The notes under the pieces were generated by a model, which saw nothing but the letters and a program-made list of their open reading frames with translations, had not been told where the DNA came from and did not search any database. Shown here one piece after another: positions 52,543-62,416 of a DNA stretch of 64,000 nucleotides (its first letter is position 1; each line of letters opens with the position of its first letter). The translations under genes were made by a program, and so were the position numbers. Location: contig JAQDQK010000012.1 in NCBI GenBank assembly GCA_027658995.1, positions 1-64,000 on the forward strand. The letters run 5' to 3'. This stretch comes from Propionibacteriaceae bacterium AM104-82. Lineage in GTDB: Bacteria > Actinomycetota > Actinomycetes > Propionibacteriales > Propionibacteriaceae.

Positions 52543-54063
52543 TCATCGGGCATCGTCACGCGGCGGGCGGCACCAGTTGACCTCCGCGGCGGTCAGCCGG
52601 TCGAGGTGGCGGCCCAGGGACGCGACGCTGCCCGTCTCGGCCGGGTCGCCGGCCCACAACTGCTGCGCGACCGAGGCGCCGCGCGGCCACAGGTTGTACT
52701 CGGCGCGCGCCCAGGTGGGGATGTACTCGGTCCACAACTGGAACTGCCCGCCGAGCAGGGCACCCGGACCCTCGACCTCGCGCAGCACCTGCGTCAGTTC
52801 GGCGACGCGCTCCTGGCTGGTGGGGCCGTTGATGGCGAGCGGCTGTTCGGGGCCCTCGTACTGGCTGTAGTCGAAGTAGGTGAACTCCACGGGCGCGGCG
52901 ATCACGTCGTGGCCTGCTGCGGACGCGCGGGCGACGGCTTCGCGGTTACGCCACGCCATCACGACGGTGCCTTCGGGGGCGCCGCCGTCGAGGACCTCGT
53001 CCCAGGCGATCACCTGGCGGCCTGCGGAGGTGACGTGTTCGCACATCTCGCGCTCGAACCAGGCCTGGGCGGAGGCCGCGTCGGTCGCACCGATGCCCGC
53101 CATCGTCTCGGTGGAGGCCGGGTCCTCGAACCATTCGGTGCCGGGGCACTCGTCGCCGCCGATGTGGATGGGCGAGCCGGGGAACAGGTCCATGGCCGCG
53201 TCGAGGGCGTCGCGGCAGAACTGCAGCGAGGCCTCGTCGAGGCGCAGCACGTGCTCCGAGATGGCGAAGGAGGTGCGCGGGTGGCGCACGTGGTCGCAGG
53301 CGCCGAACTCGGGGTAGGCGGCCACGACGGCCTCCATGTGGCCGGGCATGTCGATCTCGGGGACGACCATGATGCCGAGCCGCTCTGCCGCGGCGACCAG
53401 GCGGCGCAGGTCGTCCTCGGAGTAGGACCCGCCGTGCGGGCGGCCGTCGTGCTCGAGGACGTCGCCGGGCTGGGTGTGATGGCCCAGCATGGTGCCGGGC
53501 CGCCAGGCGGCGACCTCCGCGAGGCGCGGGTACTTGGCGACGGGGAGGCGCCAGCCCTGGTCGTCGGTCAGGTGCAGGTGCAGCACGTTGAGCTTGTGCA
53601 TGGCCATCACGTCGAGGTGGCGCAGCAGCGCCTCGATCGGGAAGAAGTGCCGCACGACGTCGATGTGCGAGCCGCGCCATCCGTAGGTGGGCGCGTCGAG
53701 GATCTCGACGTGCGGGACGCGCAGGTCGCCCGGCTGCATCGGGCCGGGGCCGTGCACCTGGACGGGGAGCAGTTGCAGAAGCGTCTGCACCGCCCAGCCC
53801 GCTCCCCTGTCGTCGGAGGAGGCGATCCGGACGCCCTCGCCGTCGACGGTGAGGCGGTAGGCCTCCGCGCCGAGCGACCCGTCCCGGACGAGGTCGACGC
53901 CGGGGCCCTCGCCGTCGGCGTCGATGGTCAGGCCGGCCGCGATGTTCAGTCGCTCGGAGAGCACCCCTGCCGCTGGTCCGCCTCCCCTCACGGGCAGCGG
54001 ATTGGGAAGCAGGAACTCGCCGTCGTTCCACTCCACCTGGGTCGGGGTCGGCAACAGCCTCAT
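52543..54063 (-). CDS. Beta-N-acetylhexosaminidase (GH20)
   Basis: A 506-residue GH20 enzyme. The N-terminal domain 2-like region is followed by the TIM barrel with YGWRGSHIDVVRHFFPIEAL, KLNVLHLHLTDDQGWRLP and the catalytic Asp-Glu pair in HIGGDECPGTEW. It removes terminal GlcNAc or GalNAc. No signal peptide is seen, so substrate is probably an imported oligosaccharide. It follows the fucosidase/transporter/ROK cluster, with DUF2277 and MgtC between, and may belong to the same host- or plant-glycan use. The ATG at 54063 has GAGGAAGTA upstream. Confidence 0.93.
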   Translation of the reverse strand: MRLLPTPTQVEWNDGEFLLPNPLPVRGGGPAAGVLSERLNIAAGLTIDADGEGPGVDLVRDGSLGAEAYRLTVDGEGVRIASSDDRGAGWAVQTLLQLLPVQVHGPGPMQPGDLRVPHVEILDAPTYGWRGSHIDVVRHFFPIEALLRHLDVMAMHKLNVLHLHLTDDQGWRLPVAKYPRLAEVAAWRPGTMLGHHTQPGDVLEHDGRPHGGSYSEDDLRRLVAAAERLGIMVVPEIDMPGHMEAVVAAYPEFGACDHVRHPRTSFAISEHVLRLDEASLQFCRDALDAAMDLFPGSPIHIGGDECPGTEWFEDPASTETMAGIGATDAASAQAWFEREMCEHVTSAGRQVIAWDEVLDGGAPEGTVVMAWRNREAVARASAAGHDVIAAPVEFTYFDYSQYEGPEQPLAINGPTSQERVAELTQVLREVEGPGALLGGQFQLWTEYIPTWARAEYNLWPRGASVAQQLWAGDPAETGSVASLGRHLDRLTAAEVNWCRPPRDDAR

Positions 54064-54235
54064 CGCTACTTCCTCACGTTCTCGGGCGCTCGTCGTCGAC
54101 CTGTGCACCGACGAAAATCCCACCCTACGCAGTCGCGGTGACGGGCGCCTTCGGGGCCCCGGCACCCGCCGAAATGGACGACGGCGCTGAGCGCATCGAC
54201 GCGGGCGCACGCGGGAGATGCCCTGCTACGCTGGG

Positions 54236-54311
54236 CGGCGCCGGGGTGCCCTGCTGGAGGGCTGAGATCACACCCGCAATACCTGATCTAGGTCGTGCTA
54301 GCGAAGGGAGC
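54236..54311 (+). promoter_or_regulatory. TPP (THI-element) riboswitch
   Basis: The aptamer motifs are in order: GGGGTGCC (54243-54250), GGCTGAGAT (54260-54268), CACCCGCAATACCTGATCT (54271-54289), and GCGAAGGGAG (54301-54310). The last element is also the ribosome-binding site for thiM, 5 nt before its GTG start, so TPP binding would hide it: translational control. Confidence 0.95.
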
Positions 54312-54315
54312 ACCT

Positions 54316-55122
54316 GTGAACCAGGTCACCGCCGTCCTCAACGAAGTCCGCGCCAGCAGCCCGCTGGTCCACTGCATCACCAACACCGTCGTCCCGGAGA
54401 TCACCGCGAACGTGCTGCTCTCCGTCGGCGCCGCGCCCGCCATGATCGACCTGCCGGAGGAGGCGGAGATCTTCGCCGGGGTGGCCTCCGCGCTGCTGAT
54501 CAACCTCGGCAACGGCTCGAGCGAGCAGCACCGGGCGATGCCGCTTGCCGCCGCCTCCGCCGCCGCGAACGACCGGCCGTGGGTGCTCGACCCGGTCGCC
54601 GTCGGGGCACTGCCCGTGCGGACAACGCTCGCCCGCGAACTCCTCGAACTGACCCCTGCCGCCGTCCGCGGCAACCCGTCCGAGATCCTCGGCCTCGCCG
54701 GAGAGTCGGCGGGCGGCCGCGGGGTCGACTCCACCGACGCCGTCGAGGACGCGCTTGCCACCGCCCGCGGGCTCGCGGCGCGCGTCGGCACCGTCGTCGC
54801 CGTCTCCGGCCCGGTCGACCTGATCGTCTCCGCCGACCGCACCACCCGCGTCACGGGAGGCAGCGACCTGATGCCGCTGGTGATCGGCACCGGGTGCTCC
54901 CTGGGCGCGACCGTCGCGGCCTGCCTCGGCGCGGCCCTCCCCGCAGGGCTGGACCGCCACGACGCCGTGGTCGCGGCGCACGCGCTGTTCGCGGCGGCGG
55001 GCACGGTCGCGGCCCGCGAGGCGAGCGCGCCGGGATCGTTCAGGACGGCGTGGATCGACGCGCTGTACCGGCTGACGCCCGACGAGATCGTCGCCCTCGT
55101 CACGACCCAGGACGCCGAATGA
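54316..55122 (+). CDS. thiM: Hydroxyethylthiazole kinase
   Basis: A 268-residue ThiM, salvaging 4-methyl-5-(2-hydroxyethyl)thiazole by phosphorylation. It shows SPLVHCITNTVVPEITANVL, the PWVLDPVAVGAL and ATP-site GNPSEILGLAG segments, and GTGCSLGATVAACLGA, the anion-hole motif. The start is GTG 54316, directly after the TPP riboswitch, with the sequestered AGGGAG as ribosome-binding site; in-frame upstream codons (from 54295) would run through the aptamer and are rejected. First gene of the thiM-thiE-thiD-tenA operon; each junction overlaps by 4 bp. Confidence 0.96.
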   Translation: MNQVTAVLNEVRASSPLVHCITNTVVPEITANVLLSVGAAPAMIDLPEEAEIFAGVASALLINLGNGSSEQHRAMPLAAASAAANDRPWVLDPVAVGALPVRTTLARELLELTPAAVRGNPSEILGLAGESAGGRGVDSTDAVEDALATARGLAARVGTVVAVSGPVDLIVSADRTTRVTGGSDLMPLVIGTGCSLGATVAACLGAALPAGLDRHDAVVAAHALFAAAGTVAAREASAPGSFRTAWIDALYRLTPDEIVALVTTQDAE

Positions 55123-55796
55123 AGGCCCGCGACGACGTCGCACGGGCCGTCGACTGGCGCCTCTACTACGTCACGGACACCGCGCTGAGCGGCGGCCCCG
55201 ACCAGGTCGCCCCGATCGTCGAGCAGGCCGTCCTCGGCGGCGCCGGGGTCGTCCAGGTGCGCGACAAGCACCTCGACGACGACGCGTTCGCCGAGTTGAC
55301 CCGCTCCGTGATGGGCGCGGTCGACCGCGCCTTCGACGCCACAGGCAGGCGCGCGGCCATCTTCGTCAACGACCGGTTGAGCGTCGCCGAGCGCTTCGGG
55401 CTGCACTTCCACCAGGGGCAGTCCGACGGCGACATCCACGCCACCCGCGACCTGCTCGGCGAGGACGCCCTGATCGGGCTGTCGATCTCGACCGTGGCCC
55501 AACTGCTCACCGAACTGGCCGACCCGACAGCAGACGTGCTCGGCCTGTCGCCCATCTGGGCGACCCCCACCAAGACCGACACCGACGCGGCCCTCGGCCT
55601 CGACGGCGCCCGCGGGCTGATCGCGCTGAACGGGGGCCAGTGCCCCACCGTCGGGATCGGCGGCATCAACGCCTCCAACGCCCGCGACGTGATCGACACG
55701 GGCGTCGACGGCATCTGCGTCGTCTCCGCCATCGCCGCGGCGCCCGATCCCCGCGCCGCCGCGGCCGAACTACTGTCCATCTGGAGCCCCCGATGA
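55119..55796 (+). CDS. thiE: Thiamine-phosphate synthase
   Basis: A 225-residue ThiE that joins HMP-PP and thiazole phosphate to thiamine phosphate. Family features: LYYVTDTALSGGPDQVAPIV, GGAGVVQVRDKHLDDDAF, AAIFVNDRLSVAERFGLHFH, VLGLSPIWATPTKTDTD and VGIGGINASNARDV. The ATG at 55119 overlaps the thiM stop (ATGA). It is a stand-alone ThiE of normal length. Confidence 0.96.
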   Translation: MKARDDVARAVDWRLYYVTDTALSGGPDQVAPIVEQAVLGGAGVVQVRDKHLDDDAFAELTRSVMGAVDRAFDATGRRAAIFVNDRLSVAERFGLHFHQGQSDGDIHATRDLLGEDALIGLSISTVAQLLTELADPTADVLGLSPIWATPTKTDTDAALGLDGARGLIALNGGQCPTVGIGGINASNARDVIDTGVDGICVVSAIAAAPDPRAAAAELLSIWSPR

Positions 55797-56647
55797 ATCC
55801 CCGAATCGTATTGTCCATCGCCGGATCCGACCCGAGCGGAGGCGCCGGCATCCAGGCCGACCTCAAGACCTTCGCCGCGCTCGGCGTCTACGGCGCCGCG
55901 GCGCTGGCCGGCCTGACCGTGCAGAACACGCAGGGCGTGCGGGCCGCGTTCCCCGTCGACCCGTCCCTGGTGCGCGAGCAGGTCGAGGCCGTCATCGACG
56001 ACCTGCCGGTGGCCGCGACCAAGCTCGGCATGCTCTCCAACGCCGAGGTCGTCAAGGCGGTCGCCTCGCTGATCGAGGACCGCCGCGCCGACTTCGGCGT
56101 CATCGTCCTCGACCCGGTGATGGTGGCCACCTCCGGAGACAAACTGCTCCAGGACGAGGCCATCCACACCGTCCGCACCCGGCTGCTCCCGCTGGCCGAC
56201 GTGATCACCCCCAACCTGCCGGAGGCCGGGGTGCTGCTCGAAGCGGCCCCCGCGGCCGACACCGACCAGCAGGCGGCACACGCGCTTGCCCTGCGCGACC
56301 TCGGCGCCCGCGCCGTCCTCGTCAAGGGCGGCCACCTCGACGCGGACGAACTGACCGACGTCTACGCCAGCGCCGAGGGCCTCGCGCTGCTCAGCGGCCC
56401 GCGCATCCGCACCCGCAACACGCACGGCACGGGCTGCACGCTCAGTTCCGCGATCGCCGCCAAGGCGGCCCTGAACGGCGAGACCATCGCCTCCGGCGTC
56501 TCGCTCGCCACCGTCGAGCAGGCCCGCGACTACCTGCAGCGCGCCATCCAGGCGGGCGCCGACTGGGCGCTAAGCCGCACCCCGGAGACCGGACACGGCC
56601 CCGTCGACCACCTGGTCGGCCCGCACGACAGGGGGGTCGCGCTGTGA
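55793..56647 (+). CDS. thiD: Hydroxymethylpyrimidine/phosphomethylpyrimidine kinase
   Basis: A 284-residue ThiD that makes HMP-PP from HMP (or HMP-P) for ThiE. It shows SIAGSDPSGGAGIQADLKTF at the start, YGAAALAGLTVQNTQGV, LDPVMVATSGDKLL and the catalytic TRNTHGTGCTLSSAIAA. The ATG at 55793 overlaps the thiE stop by 4 bp. No de novo thiC or thiG genes lie here, so this operon is a salvage set. Confidence 0.96.
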   Translation: MNPRIVLSIAGSDPSGGAGIQADLKTFAALGVYGAAALAGLTVQNTQGVRAAFPVDPSLVREQVEAVIDDLPVAATKLGMLSNAEVVKAVASLIEDRRADFGVIVLDPVMVATSGDKLLQDEAIHTVRTRLLPLADVITPNLPEAGVLLEAAPAADTDQQAAHALALRDLGARAVLVKGGHLDADELTDVYASAEGLALLSGPRIRTRNTHGTGCTLSSAIAAKAALNGETIASGVSLATVEQARDYLQRAIQAGADWALSRTPETGHGPVDHLVGPHDRGVAL

Positions 56648-57330
56648 CGTGGACCACGAGGCAGTTCAGTTCCCGGGTGTGGGCGGAGACCGCGGGGCTG
56701 CGCCGCGACATTGACGCGCTGCCCCTGCTCACCGAACTCGCGGACGGGACGCTCGAGCCGCACCGCTTCGCCGAGTACCTCGCGCAGGACGACTTCTACC
56801 TGCGCGGCTACGCGAGGGCCCTCGCGCTGCTCGCAAGCAGGGCCCCGACCGCCGAGTCGGCCGCGTTCTGGGCGGCAGGCGCAAGCGGTGCGGTCGCCGC
56901 AGAGGTGGAGATGCACGCCGCGCTGCTGGGCGACGACCGGCTCGCGTCCCTCCCCCGGCCCGCGGCCGCCTCGCCGACGACCCGCGCCTACGTCTCGATG
57001 CTGCAGGCAAGCGTCGCCTACGAGCCCTACGCCGTCGGGGTCGCCGCCGTGCTGCCCTGCTACTGGGTCTACGCCGACGTCGGCCAACGGCTCGCCGCGA
57101 CCGGCGCCCTGGTCGACGGGCACCCCTACAGCGCCTGGGTCGCGGCCTACGACGACCCGGTCTTCAGGGACTCCGCCGTCACCGCCATCGCCCTGATGGA
57201 TGATGCGGCGGAGGCTGCAGACGATGCGACACGCGCGGCGATGGCCGAGGCCTTCGCCGCGGCCACCTGGTACGAGGGGCAGTTCTGGCAGCGCTCCTAC
57301 GAGCTGGAGACCTGGCCAACCATCGATTGA
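56644..57330 (+). CDS. tenA: TenA family thiaminase II-type protein
   Basis: A 228-residue TenA protein. It shows RFAEYLAQDDFYLRGYARAL, VEMHAALLG, the catalytic Cys in AAVLPCYWVYADVGQRLA, and Tyr/Glu active-site residues near the end (ATWYEGQFWQRSYELE). TenA hydrolyses damaged aminopyrimidines to HMP for salvage. Its GTG start at 56644 overlaps the thiD stop, and it ends the operon. The 82-bp spacer to glgP has no clear terminator. Confidence 0.93.
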   Translation: MTWTTRQFSSRVWAETAGLRRDIDALPLLTELADGTLEPHRFAEYLAQDDFYLRGYARALALLASRAPTAESAAFWAAGASGAVAAEVEMHAALLGDDRLASLPRPAAASPTTRAYVSMLQASVAYEPYAVGVAAVLPCYWVYADVGQRLAATGALVDGHPYSAWVAAYDDPVFRDSAVTAIALMDDAAEAADDATRAAMAEAFAAATWYEGQFWQRSYELETWPTID

Positions 57331-57412
57331 TCGGCGGGAGGACCTGTCCGAAACCGGCGCTATCCGGGGCCGGTGTGGACCAAATTGGATCGTGCCAATT
57401 ACCCTTGGGACC

Positions 57413-59965
57413 ATGCCAGAGATTGAGCAGACCGAGAACACGCTCTCGGTTGATGAAAATACCGGCTCGCGCGCCTTCGGACCGACCTCGACGCCAACGC
57501 ACCCGTTGGCGACCGCCCCGGTCGGAATGCCGTCGCACTCCGTCGACGGTTTCGTGCGCGAGTTCCTCCACGAACTGAACACGAACCAGGGCGTGATGCT
57601 GTCGCGCTCCAGCACCAACGACCAGTACCTCGCGCTCGCAAGCACGGTGAAGAACTACCTGATGGCGCGCTGGCTCGAGACGGGCCGCAAGACCCGCGCC
57701 GCCAAGGCGAAGACCGTCGGCTACCTGTCCGCCGAGTACCTCCTCGGCCGCCAGTTGGACAACGCGCTGCTTGCCACCGACCTGAACGAGATCGCGACCA
57801 AGGGCCTCGAACTGTGCGGCCTCGACCTCGCGACCCTGCGCGAGCAGGAGGTCGAGCCGGGCCTCGGCAACGGCGGTCTCGGTCGCCTGGCCGCCTGCTT
57901 CATCGACTCGCTCGCCACCATGGACGTGCCGTGCATCGGCTACGGCATCCGCTACGAGTACGGCATCTTCCGCCAGACCTTCGTCGAGGGCCGCCAGGTC
58001 GAGCAGCCAGACACGTGGCTCGCGCTCGGCGCCCCGTGGGAGTTCCCGCACCCGGAGGCCTCCGTGCAGGTGAACTTCGGCGGTCACACCGAGAAGTACG
58101 TCGGCGCGGACGGCGTCGAGCGGACCCGCTGGGTGCCCGCCTGGAACGTCCTCGGCGTCCCCTACAACTACATGGTCCCCGGCTACCTCAACGGCCGCGT
58201 CAACACGCTGCGCCTGTGGTCGGCCCAGGCGACCAAGGCGTTCGACCTGCAGATCTTCAACTCGGGCGACTACGCGCAGGCCGTGCGCGCCCAGACCTTC
58301 GCGGAGAACATCTCGAAGGTCCTCTACCCCGAAGACTCGACGCCCCAGGGCAAGGAACTGCGCCTGCAGCAGCAGTACTTCTTCGTGGCGTGCTCGCTGC
58401 GCGACTTCCTCGACCAGGAACTCGAAGAGGACTTCGACCTGCACAACCTGGCGGACCGGATCACCTACCAGCTCAACGACACGCACCCCGTCATCGCGGT
58501 GCCCGAGCTGATGCGCCTGCTGATCGACGAGCACGACTTCTCGTGGGACGAGGCGTGGGAGGTCACCTCCAAGTGCTTCGACTACACCTGTCACACCCTC
58601 CTGCCGGAGGCCCTCGAGGTGTGGCCGACCGAGCTGCTCGGCCGCCTACTGCCGCGCCACATGGAGATCATCTACCAGATCAACGAGCAGTTCCTCGCCG
58701 ACGTGCGCGAGGCGTTCCCCGGTGACGAGATCCGCGCCCGCCGGATGTCGATGATCGCCGAGTTCCCCGAGCGCGGCGTGCGGATGGCCTACCTGGCGAC
58801 CGTCGCCTCAAGCAAGGTCAACGGCGTCGCGGAACTGCACTCGCAGTTGCTGCGTGACAAGGTGCTCCCCGACTTCTCCGAGATGTGGCCCGAGAAGTTC
58901 ACCAACGTGACAAACGGCGTGACGCCGCGTCGCTTCGTGAAGCTCTCCAACCCGAGGCTCTCGGACCTGATCACCGACGCGATCGGCCCCGGCTGGGTCA
59001 CCGACCTCGAGCGCCTCAAGGAGCTTGAGCCATACGCCGACGTGCCGGAGTTCAAGAAGGCGTTCCGCGAGGTCAAGGCCGCGAACAAGGCCCGCCTCAC
59101 CGCGCTGCTGAGGCAGCGCGACGGCATCGAGCTTCCCGACGGTCACCTGCTCGACGTGATGGTCAAGCGCCTGCACGAGTACAAGCGCCAGTCGCTGAAG
59201 CTGCTGCACATCGTCTCGCTGTACGAGCAGGTGCTCTCCGGCAAGATCGCAGCGGCCGACGTCACCCCGCGCACCGTCGTGTTCGGAGCGAAGGCTGCCC
59301 CCGGCTACAAGATGGCCAAGGACACCATCCACCTGATCAACATGGTGGCCGCGAAGCTGAACTCGGCCCCCGAGATCGAGGGACGCCTGAAGATCGCCTT
59401 CCCGGCGAACTACAACGTCACGCTCGCCGAGAAGCTGATCCCTGCCGCCGACCTGTCGGAGCAGATCTCGCTCGCGGGCATGGAGGCCTCCGGCACCGGC
59501 AACATGAAGTTCGCCCTCAACGGCGCGCTCACCATCGGAACGGACGACGGCGCAAACGTCGAGATCCGCCGCCTGGTCGGCGACAAGCACTTCTTCCTGT
59601 TCGGCATGAACGAGCCGCAGGTCGCCGAGCTGGGCGCGAAGGGCTACAACCCCGGCGAGTACTACGAGTCGAACCAGCAGTTGAAGGCGACCCTCGACCT
59701 GATCCTGTCGGGGCACTTCTCCGACGGCGACCCGCACCTGTTCGACGCGGTGGTCTACAACCTGCTCAACCAGGACCGCTTCATGGCCCTTGCGGACTTC
59801 GACTCCTATGTCGAAGCCCAGGGCAAGGTCGAGGAGCGCTACGCCGACGAGGAGGCGTGGACCCGCTCCGCGATCCTCAACGTCGCGCGCACCGGCTACT
59901 TCAGCTCGGACCGCTCGATGCGCGACTACCTGCAGCGCATCTGGCACACCTCGCCGATGATCTGA
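57413..59965 (+). CDS. glgP: Glycogen/alpha-glucan phosphorylase
   Basis: An 850-residue GT35 phosphorylase releasing glucose 1-phosphate from glycogen or maltodextrin. It has the conserved GLGNGGLGRLAACFIDSLAT, ITYQLNDTHPVIAVPELMR, FTNVTNGVTPRRF, VMVKRLHEYKRQ, and the PLP-lysine region EASGTGNMKFALNGALTIGT. A 40-residue N-terminal extension rich in Thr/Pro precedes HSVDGFVREFL. The ATG at 57413 is taken because the preceding in-frame sequence overlaps tenA. It is convergent with the GH13 enzyme gene, with a shared terminator. Confidence 0.97.
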   Translation: MPEIEQTENTLSVDENTGSRAFGPTSTPTHPLATAPVGMPSHSVDGFVREFLHELNTNQGVMLSRSSTNDQYLALASTVKNYLMARWLETGRKTRAAKAKTVGYLSAEYLLGRQLDNALLATDLNEIATKGLELCGLDLATLREQEVEPGLGNGGLGRLAACFIDSLATMDVPCIGYGIRYEYGIFRQTFVEGRQVEQPDTWLALGAPWEFPHPEASVQVNFGGHTEKYVGADGVERTRWVPAWNVLGVPYNYMVPGYLNGRVNTLRLWSAQATKAFDLQIFNSGDYAQAVRAQTFAENISKVLYPEDSTPQGKELRLQQQYFFVACSLRDFLDQELEEDFDLHNLADRITYQLNDTHPVIAVPELMRLLIDEHDFSWDEAWEVTSKCFDYTCHTLLPEALEVWPTELLGRLLPRHMEIIYQINEQFLADVREAFPGDEIRARRMSMIAEFPERGVRMAYLATVASSKVNGVAELHSQLLRDKVLPDFSEMWPEKFTNVTNGVTPRRFVKLSNPRLSDLITDAIGPGWVTDLERLKELEPYADVPEFKKAFREVKAANKARLTALLRQRDGIELPDGHLLDVMVKRLHEYKRQSLKLLHIVSLYEQVLSGKIAAADVTPRTVVFGAKAAPGYKMAKDTIHLINMVAAKLNSAPEIEGRLKIAFPANYNVTLAEKLIPAADLSEQISLAGMEASGTGNMKFALNGALTIGTDDGANVEIRRLVGDKHFFLFGMNEPQVAELGAKGYNPGEYYESNQQLKATLDLILSGHFSDGDPHLFDAVVYNLLNQDRFMALADFDSYVEAQGKVEERYADEEAWTRSAILNVARTGYFSSDRSMRDYLQRIWHTSPMI

Positions 59966-59981
59966 TCCGATCCGGACCGCG

Positions 59982-60016
59982 AACGGGCCGCCACCTCAGT
60001 GAGGTGGCGGCCCGTT
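59982..60016. terminator. Bidirectional terminator between glgP and the GH13 gene
   Basis: AACGGGCCGCCACCTC (59982-59997) pairs with GAGGTGGCGGCCCGTT (60001-60016) around the loop AGT: a perfect 16-bp stem between two convergent stop codons (59965 and 60029). Confidence 0.9.
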
Positions 60017-60028
60017 GTGCGTCTGCGG

Positions 60029-62323
60029 TCAGTCCTTCAGGATCAGCGCCTGAAAGGCGAGCGGCGCAAGGGTCACGTCGAAGGCGCCCTGGTCGTCGTC
60101 GCTGTGGCGGCCCCTTGGTCGCACGACCGCGACCTCCTCGGAGGTGCCCAGGTCGACGACACCCGCCCCGATGGGCAGTTCGGCCGAGCTGATGGTGGTG
60201 GACGCCTCGCGCTGCGAGAAGTTGAACACGCTGATCTGCACGGCTCCGATGGCGAGCCGGTTGATCAGCACCAGGATCCCGGTGTCGTCGGGTTCCGGGA
60301 TCTCCAGCAGCGAGCCGGTGGCGATGCCGTGCGCGTCGCGCAGGTGCAGCATCGAGCCGAGCCTGCTTGCGAACGAGTTCGGGTCGTTCAACTGCTCCGA
60401 CAGCGGCCCGTACAGGGTCCTCGCGCGGGGCAGGCCCGATGCGGAGCGGTTGGCCTCCGGGTTGTGGCCCATCAGGTCGAACGCGCCGCGCTCGATCCAC
60501 CGGGTGTCGCCGGTGGAGACGAGGTCGGCGACGTCGTCCCTGTCGACGGGCAGCGCCCCGACGAGGTCCCAGCCGGACAGCGCGAACACGCCGGGCTGCA
60601 GCGCGTTGTATGCGGCGAGCAGCAGGTGCGCGTCGCGGATCCGCTCGACGTCGGCGTCCGTGATGGTGGTCAGGTCGCTGATGCCGAGGCTCGCGGTGAT
60701 CACCGAGGCCGTGGTCGAGGCGATGCCGTTCTGGGTGAAGACGGCGTTGTACGGCGCGGCGGGGCCGGTGATGTGGCGGCGCAGGTCGTCGCGGATCTTC
60801 TCCGCCAGGTCGGCCCCGGTGTACTCGACGCCGCCCAGCAGGTAGGTGTCGGCGCGGTGCGTGGTGCCGAAGTGGACGAGTTCGTAGGTCAGCTCGTCGT
60901 GGTTCTGCAGCGCGTGAACCAGCGAGGCCTGGTCGATGCCGATCTCGCGCCCCTCCCGCAGCGTCAGCCGCAGGAACTCCGCGTCGCCCATCACCAGGGC
61001 GTGCTGGTAGGCGGGGCGGGTCACGAAGTCGTAGGAGAGGTCGGGCCCCGCGGCCGAGGTCGCCCGGATCGCGTCCATCGACAGGTTCAGTTCCTGGAAC
61101 GTGAAGCCGCCGACCTTGCGCACCATGGAGCCGATCAACTGGTTCGCGGCCACCGACAGCGGGTGCCCCTCGGACCAGGCGACGCCACCCTCGTCGTCCT
61201 CGCTCGCGCGCTCCACGCCGAGGAAGCCGTTGGCGTCGAGCCGCAGGCCGCCCGCGCCCAGGTCGGTGAGTGCGTGCAGCGCGTCGCCCATCACCAGGCG
61301 CATGCCTGCGAAGGTCGGGTCGAGCCAGTTGATGGAGGGCTGCCCGTCCTTGAAGTAGTGCAGGTAGACCCAGCGGTGCGGCTCGCCGTCGGTGTCGAGC
61401 ACCTCGCCCGTCGCCGACCAGTTGGTCTCCTTGACGCCAGGCTCGTAGAAGATCACCCGCTGCAGTTCGCCGATGATGAAGCCCTCGTCCTTGAGCCTGC
61501 GCTCGTCCTCCGCGCTCAGGTTGGCCGAGTCCTTGCCCGGGGGCACGTCCGGCAGCAGGTGCCAGGCCTCCCGGGGGATGTCGACCATGTGGTAGATGCC
61601 GGGGTAGTCGCGGTAGTTCATCTCCGCGAGCCGGAAGTCGGCCCCCTTACCCGTGTGGGCGGGCACCAGGTCGTCGATGATGGTGGCGCCGCGGGCCGCC
61701 GCCGCGCCCTGCATGGTGCGGTAGTCGTCCTCGCTGCCGAAGGTCGGGTCGATCGTCATGGAGATGCGGTCGAAGTGCCCGTCGATCGACGGGGTGCGCG
61801 TCCACCCGGAGACGCCGCCCGCGAGCTTGACGGGGCCGGTGTGGATCGCCCGGATGCCGATCCGCGCGAACGCGTCCCACAGGTCGTCGCCGCCGAGCGC
61901 CGCGAGGAACGTCTCCCCCTCGCCCGTGATCTGCGACAGGGGGTAGGCGGTGAACCAGACCGACGCGGTGTCGACGGCGCCGCGGGGGTGAGGGCTGGCG
62001 TAGGCCCGGCCCCACATCTCGGGCTGGCCGGACAACTGCCGGGCGAGCGTCTTGGCGTCGCCGAGCATCGAGTGGTTGACGAGCCATTCGACGTAGGCCT
62101 TGTTGGTGCCGACGGGCTCGAAGGGCGTGGCGAGGGTGCCGGTGAACGAGCGGTGCCGCCGCGCGCGGGGGCGGAGGCTCCGCGGGCGGGCCGGATAGAA
62201 CGCCTCGTCGAAGTTGATCTCGTGTTCGACGGCGTCCGCGACGGCCGGGTGGGCCTCCGCGACGCCGGGCGCCGGAATGGGAATCGTGTCGGTGTGAGGC
62301 TCGTGCTCGTCGATCTCGCTCAA
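60029..62323 (-). CDS. GH13 alpha-glucanotransferase/trehalose synthase-like enzyme
   Basis: A 764-residue GH13 enzyme. The first 80 residues are an acidic/proline-rich extension. Catalytic residues are Asp363 ([12 protein letters not shown]), Glu411 (FTFQELNLS) and Asp476 (QNHDELTYE); the third sits in an NHDELT context as in trehalose synthases (TreS), but the barrel's IRLD loop ([17 protein letters not shown]) and the spacing diverge from typical TreS, so maltose-trehalose interconversion is only the best guess. The C-terminal beta domain ends [11 protein letters not shown]. The start codon is TTG at 62323 with GGAAGGAC 7 nt upstream, an unusual start. Convergent with glgP. Confidence 0.75.
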   Translation of the reverse strand: MSEIDEHEPHTDTIPIPAPGVAEAHPAVADAVEHEINFDEAFYPARPRSLRPRARRHRSFTGTLATPFEPVGTNKAYVEWLVNHSMLGDAKTLARQLSGQPEMWGRAYASPHPRGAVDTASVWFTAYPLSQITGEGETFLAALGGDDLWDAFARIGIRAIHTGPVKLAGGVSGWTRTPSIDGHFDRISMTIDPTFGSEDDYRTMQGAAAARGATIIDDLVPAHTGKGADFRLAEMNYRDYPGIYHMVDIPREAWHLLPDVPPGKDSANLSAEDERRLKDEGFIIGELQRVIFYEPGVKETNWSATGEVLDTDGEPHRWVYLHYFKDGQPSINWLDPTFAGMRLVMGDALHALTDLGAGGLRLDANGFLGVERASEDDEGGVAWSEGHPLSVAANQLIGSMVRKVGGFTFQELNLSMDAIRATSAAGPDLSYDFVTRPAYQHALVMGDAEFLRLTLREGREIGIDQASLVHALQNHDELTYELVHFGTTHRADTYLLGGVEYTGADLAEKIRDDLRRHITGPAAPYNAVFTQNGIASTTASVITASLGISDLTTITDADVERIRDAHLLLAAYNALQPGVFALSGWDLVGALPVDRDDVADLVSTGDTRWIERGAFDLMGHNPEANRSASGLPRARTLYGPLSEQLNDPNSFASRLGSMLHLRDAHGIATGSLLEIPEPDDTGILVLINRLAIGAVQISVFNFSQREASTTISSAELPIGAGVVDLGTSEEVAVVRPRGRHSDDDQGAFDVTLAPLAFQALILKD

Positions 62324-62416
62324 TGCAGGTCCTTCCTCGGCGGGAGCATCCAGCCTATTGCCTCCCCCACGTCGTTGCGCGGCGCGGCGAGGGGCCGACG
62401 TCGATGGACGCGTCGG

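Noticed and set aside
54138..55118. Plus-strand frame upstream of thiE through the riboswitch and thiM
   Set aside because: It is the out-of-frame shadow of thiM joined to thiE; the ATG at 55119 is the true thiE start.
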